DNA of 22,155 nucleotides, taken from positions 1 through 22,155 of the forward strand of contig UROZ01000022.1 of assembly GCA_900549655.1 (NCBI GenBank), given 5' to 3'. The notes under the pieces are model-generated. The model was not told the origin of the DNA, did no database searches, and worked only from the letters and a program-made list of their open reading frames with translations. Source of the DNA: an uncultured Collinsella sp. GTDB taxonomy: Bacteria; Actinomycetota; Coriobacteriia; Coriobacteriales; Coriobacteriaceae. How positions within the stretch are numbered: the stretch's first letter is position 1; every line of letters begins with the position of its first letter. This document shows positions 20,792 to 22,155 of the stretch, in pieces. The position numbers and the translations under genes are program-made.

Positions 20792-22155
20792 ATGGCAGCA
20801 ACGGATATCGAGCGCGGACTCTCAACCGCCGAGGTCGAGGAGCGCATCGCCGCCGGTAAGATCAACCGCAACATGGAGCTCAAGATCAAGTCGGTCAAAG
20901 AGCTCATCATCGAGAACTTCTGCACGCTGTTCAATTTGATCAACGTGATCTTGGCGTTCCTGGTCATTTTGACCGGTTCGTTTAAGAATCTGACGTTCCT
21001 GTTCGTGGTGTTCCTCAATACCGCTATTGGCGTCATCCAGTCCATGCGTTCCAAGAAGATGGTCGACAAGCTCACGCTGCTGACCTCCAAGAAGGCCATC
21101 GCGGTGCGCGACGGCGCCGAGGTGGAGCTCGACCTGGACCAGATCGTGCTCGACGACATCATCCGCCTGGGGCGCGGCGACCAGATTCCCGCTGACGCCG
21201 TGGTGGTTTCGGGCGAGGCGCTCGTGAACGAGAGCCTGCTGACGGGCGAGAGCGACCTTATTAAGAAACAGCCCGGTTCCGAGCTCATGAGCGGCAGCTT
21301 TATCGACTCGGGCCTGCTGCGCGCCCGCGTGATCCATGTCGGCGCCGACAACTACGTGGCTAAGATCAATAACGAGGCCAAATACGTCAAAAAGGTCAAT
21401 TCCGAGATCATGAACGCGCTTAACGCCATCGTGCGCTTTGCGAGCATCATCATGATCCCGCTCGGCTTGGCGTTGTTTGCCTCGAGTGTGAGCGAGCTGT
21501 GGGATGCCGCGGGAACCCCGGGCGATAGCGCGCTTTCGTGGTGCTTCTCCGAGCTGTTGGCTGGTCATGTGCCTTCGTCGGCGCTGCTGTCCACGGTGGG
21601 CGCCCTGCTGGGCATGATCCCGCAAGGCCTGGTGCTTCTGACCTCGTCGGTGCTCGCCATCGCCACGGTGCGCCTGGCTCGCCGCAAGGTGCTGGCACAG
21701 CAGCTCTACTGCATCGAGACGCTCGCGCGCGTCGACGTGCTGTGCCTGGACAAGACGGGCACCATCACGTCGGGCCGCATGGAGGTCGAGGGCACGTATC
21801 CGCTGCCGGTTGAGGGCGTGAGCTTAGGCGCCGGCTCCGACGAGGCGGCCGTTCCCGTCGATACCACGGTGCTCGATTTTGCGCTGGCTAACGTCGCGCG
21901 TGCGACTTCGGCCGATGCCAACGAGACCTGCCAGGCGCTGCTCAACTATTACGCCGATCGCCCGGTCGAGGTGTCTGAGCCGCTGTCGGTCATTCCGTTC
22001 TCGTCCTCCAAAAAGTGGAGCGGCGCGTCGTTTGCGCAGGGCTCCTATGTGATGGGTGCGGCGCAGTTTGTGCTCTCTGATCGTGTGTTTTCGCAGGTCG
22101 AGAACCGTGTCGCCGAGCTTGCCGATACCTGCCGCGTGCTCGTGGTGGCGCGCGT
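20792..22155 (+). CDS. P-type cation-transporting ATPase (CtpE-like), partial
   Basis: The first 454 codons of a P-type ATPase run off the right edge of the window. A soluble N-terminus is followed by a hydrophobic pair (about 43-80), the actuator domain with LLTGES at 149-154, a second hydrophobic pair (about 212-290) containing the IPQGL motif where most P-type pumps have PEGL, and the phosphorylation site DKTGT with Asp320. The nucleotide-binding domain is entered but not completed. The arrangement and IPQGL resemble the mycobacterial CtpE group, which has been linked to calcium uptake; the transported ion cannot be read from this fragment. GGGA lies six bases before ATG 20792; an in-frame ATG at 20780 has no ribosome site. 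Confidence 0.9.
   Translation, partial: MAATDIERGLSTAEVEERIAAGKINRNMELKIKSVKELIIENFCTLFNLINVILAFLVILTGSFKNLTFLFVVFLNTAIGVIQSMRSKKMVDKLTLLTSKKAIAVRDGAEVELDLDQIVLDDIIRLGRGDQIPADAVVVSGEALVNESLLTGESDLIKKQPGSELMSGSFIDSGLLRARVIHVGADNYVAKINNEAKYVKKVNSEIMNALNAIVRFASIIMIPLGLALFASSVSELWDAAGTPGDSALSWCFSELLAGHVPSSALLSTVGALLGMIPQGLVLLTSSVLAIATVRLARRKVLAQQLYCIETLARVDVLCLDKTGTITSGRMEVEGTYPLPVEGVSLGAGSDEAAVPVDTTVLDFALANVARATSADANETCQALLNYYADRPVEVSEPLSVIPFSSSKKWSGASFAQGSYVMGAAQFVLSDRVFSQVENRVAELADTCRVLVVAR

Noticed and set aside
1..22155. CRISPR arrays, rRNA genes or insertion-sequence transposases
   Set aside because: No regularly spaced direct repeats, rRNA sequence or transposase-like protein could be found in any part of the window.

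Overview
The window looks like a piece of chromosome from a high-G+C gut actinobacterium of the Coriobacteriia, most like Collinsella. This is an inference from gene order, the fused RmlC-RmlD and AroE-AroK proteins and the base composition; no database search was possible. It has two main parts separated by a tRNA gene, plus the start of a third unit at the right edge.

Left part (1-10635): a cell-surface polysaccharide locus. It holds the tail of an unidentified gene, a Wzx-type flippase, a hexapeptide-repeat acetyltransferase, and a decayed UDP-GlcNAc 2-epimerase (wecB/mnaA-like) remnant. The dTDP-L-rhamnose genes follow: rmlA, rmlB and a fused rmlC-rmlD. Between rmlA and rmlB, after a strong terminator, sits a visibly more A+T-rich two-gene island: a small DUF4869-like protein and a P-loop ATPase with an uncharacterised C-terminal half. 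After a bidirectional-looking terminator comes a leftward membrane-anchored family 2 glycosyltransferase, divergent from a rightward Wzm/Wzt (TagG/TagH)-type ABC exporter pair. Together these would make activated rhamnose, assemble and decorate a glycan on a lipid carrier, and move it across the membrane.

Middle (10690-11825): a tRNA-Arg(UCU) with its terminator, then an acyltransferase-3 family gene broken by a single-base frameshift.

Right part (20434 down to 11887, all leftward): a compact aromatic amino acid operon in the order aroF (DAHP synthase), tyrA, aroB, aroA, aroC, pheA, aroE-aroK fusion, aroQ. This covers all seven steps to chorismate plus the committed steps to phenylalanine and tyrosine. 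Most genes are nearly touching or overlapping. Two inverted-repeat elements sit in the two widest internal gaps (pheA/aroC and aroE-K/aroQ). The aroF leader contains a terminator-like hairpin that may act as an attenuator.

Right edge (20639-22155): a rightward tRNA-Arg(CCG) with a good promoter and terminator, then a P-type cation ATPase (CtpE-like) cut off by the window end. The most interesting unexplained item is the two-gene island at 3795-5216, which has no obvious role in polysaccharide synthesis.
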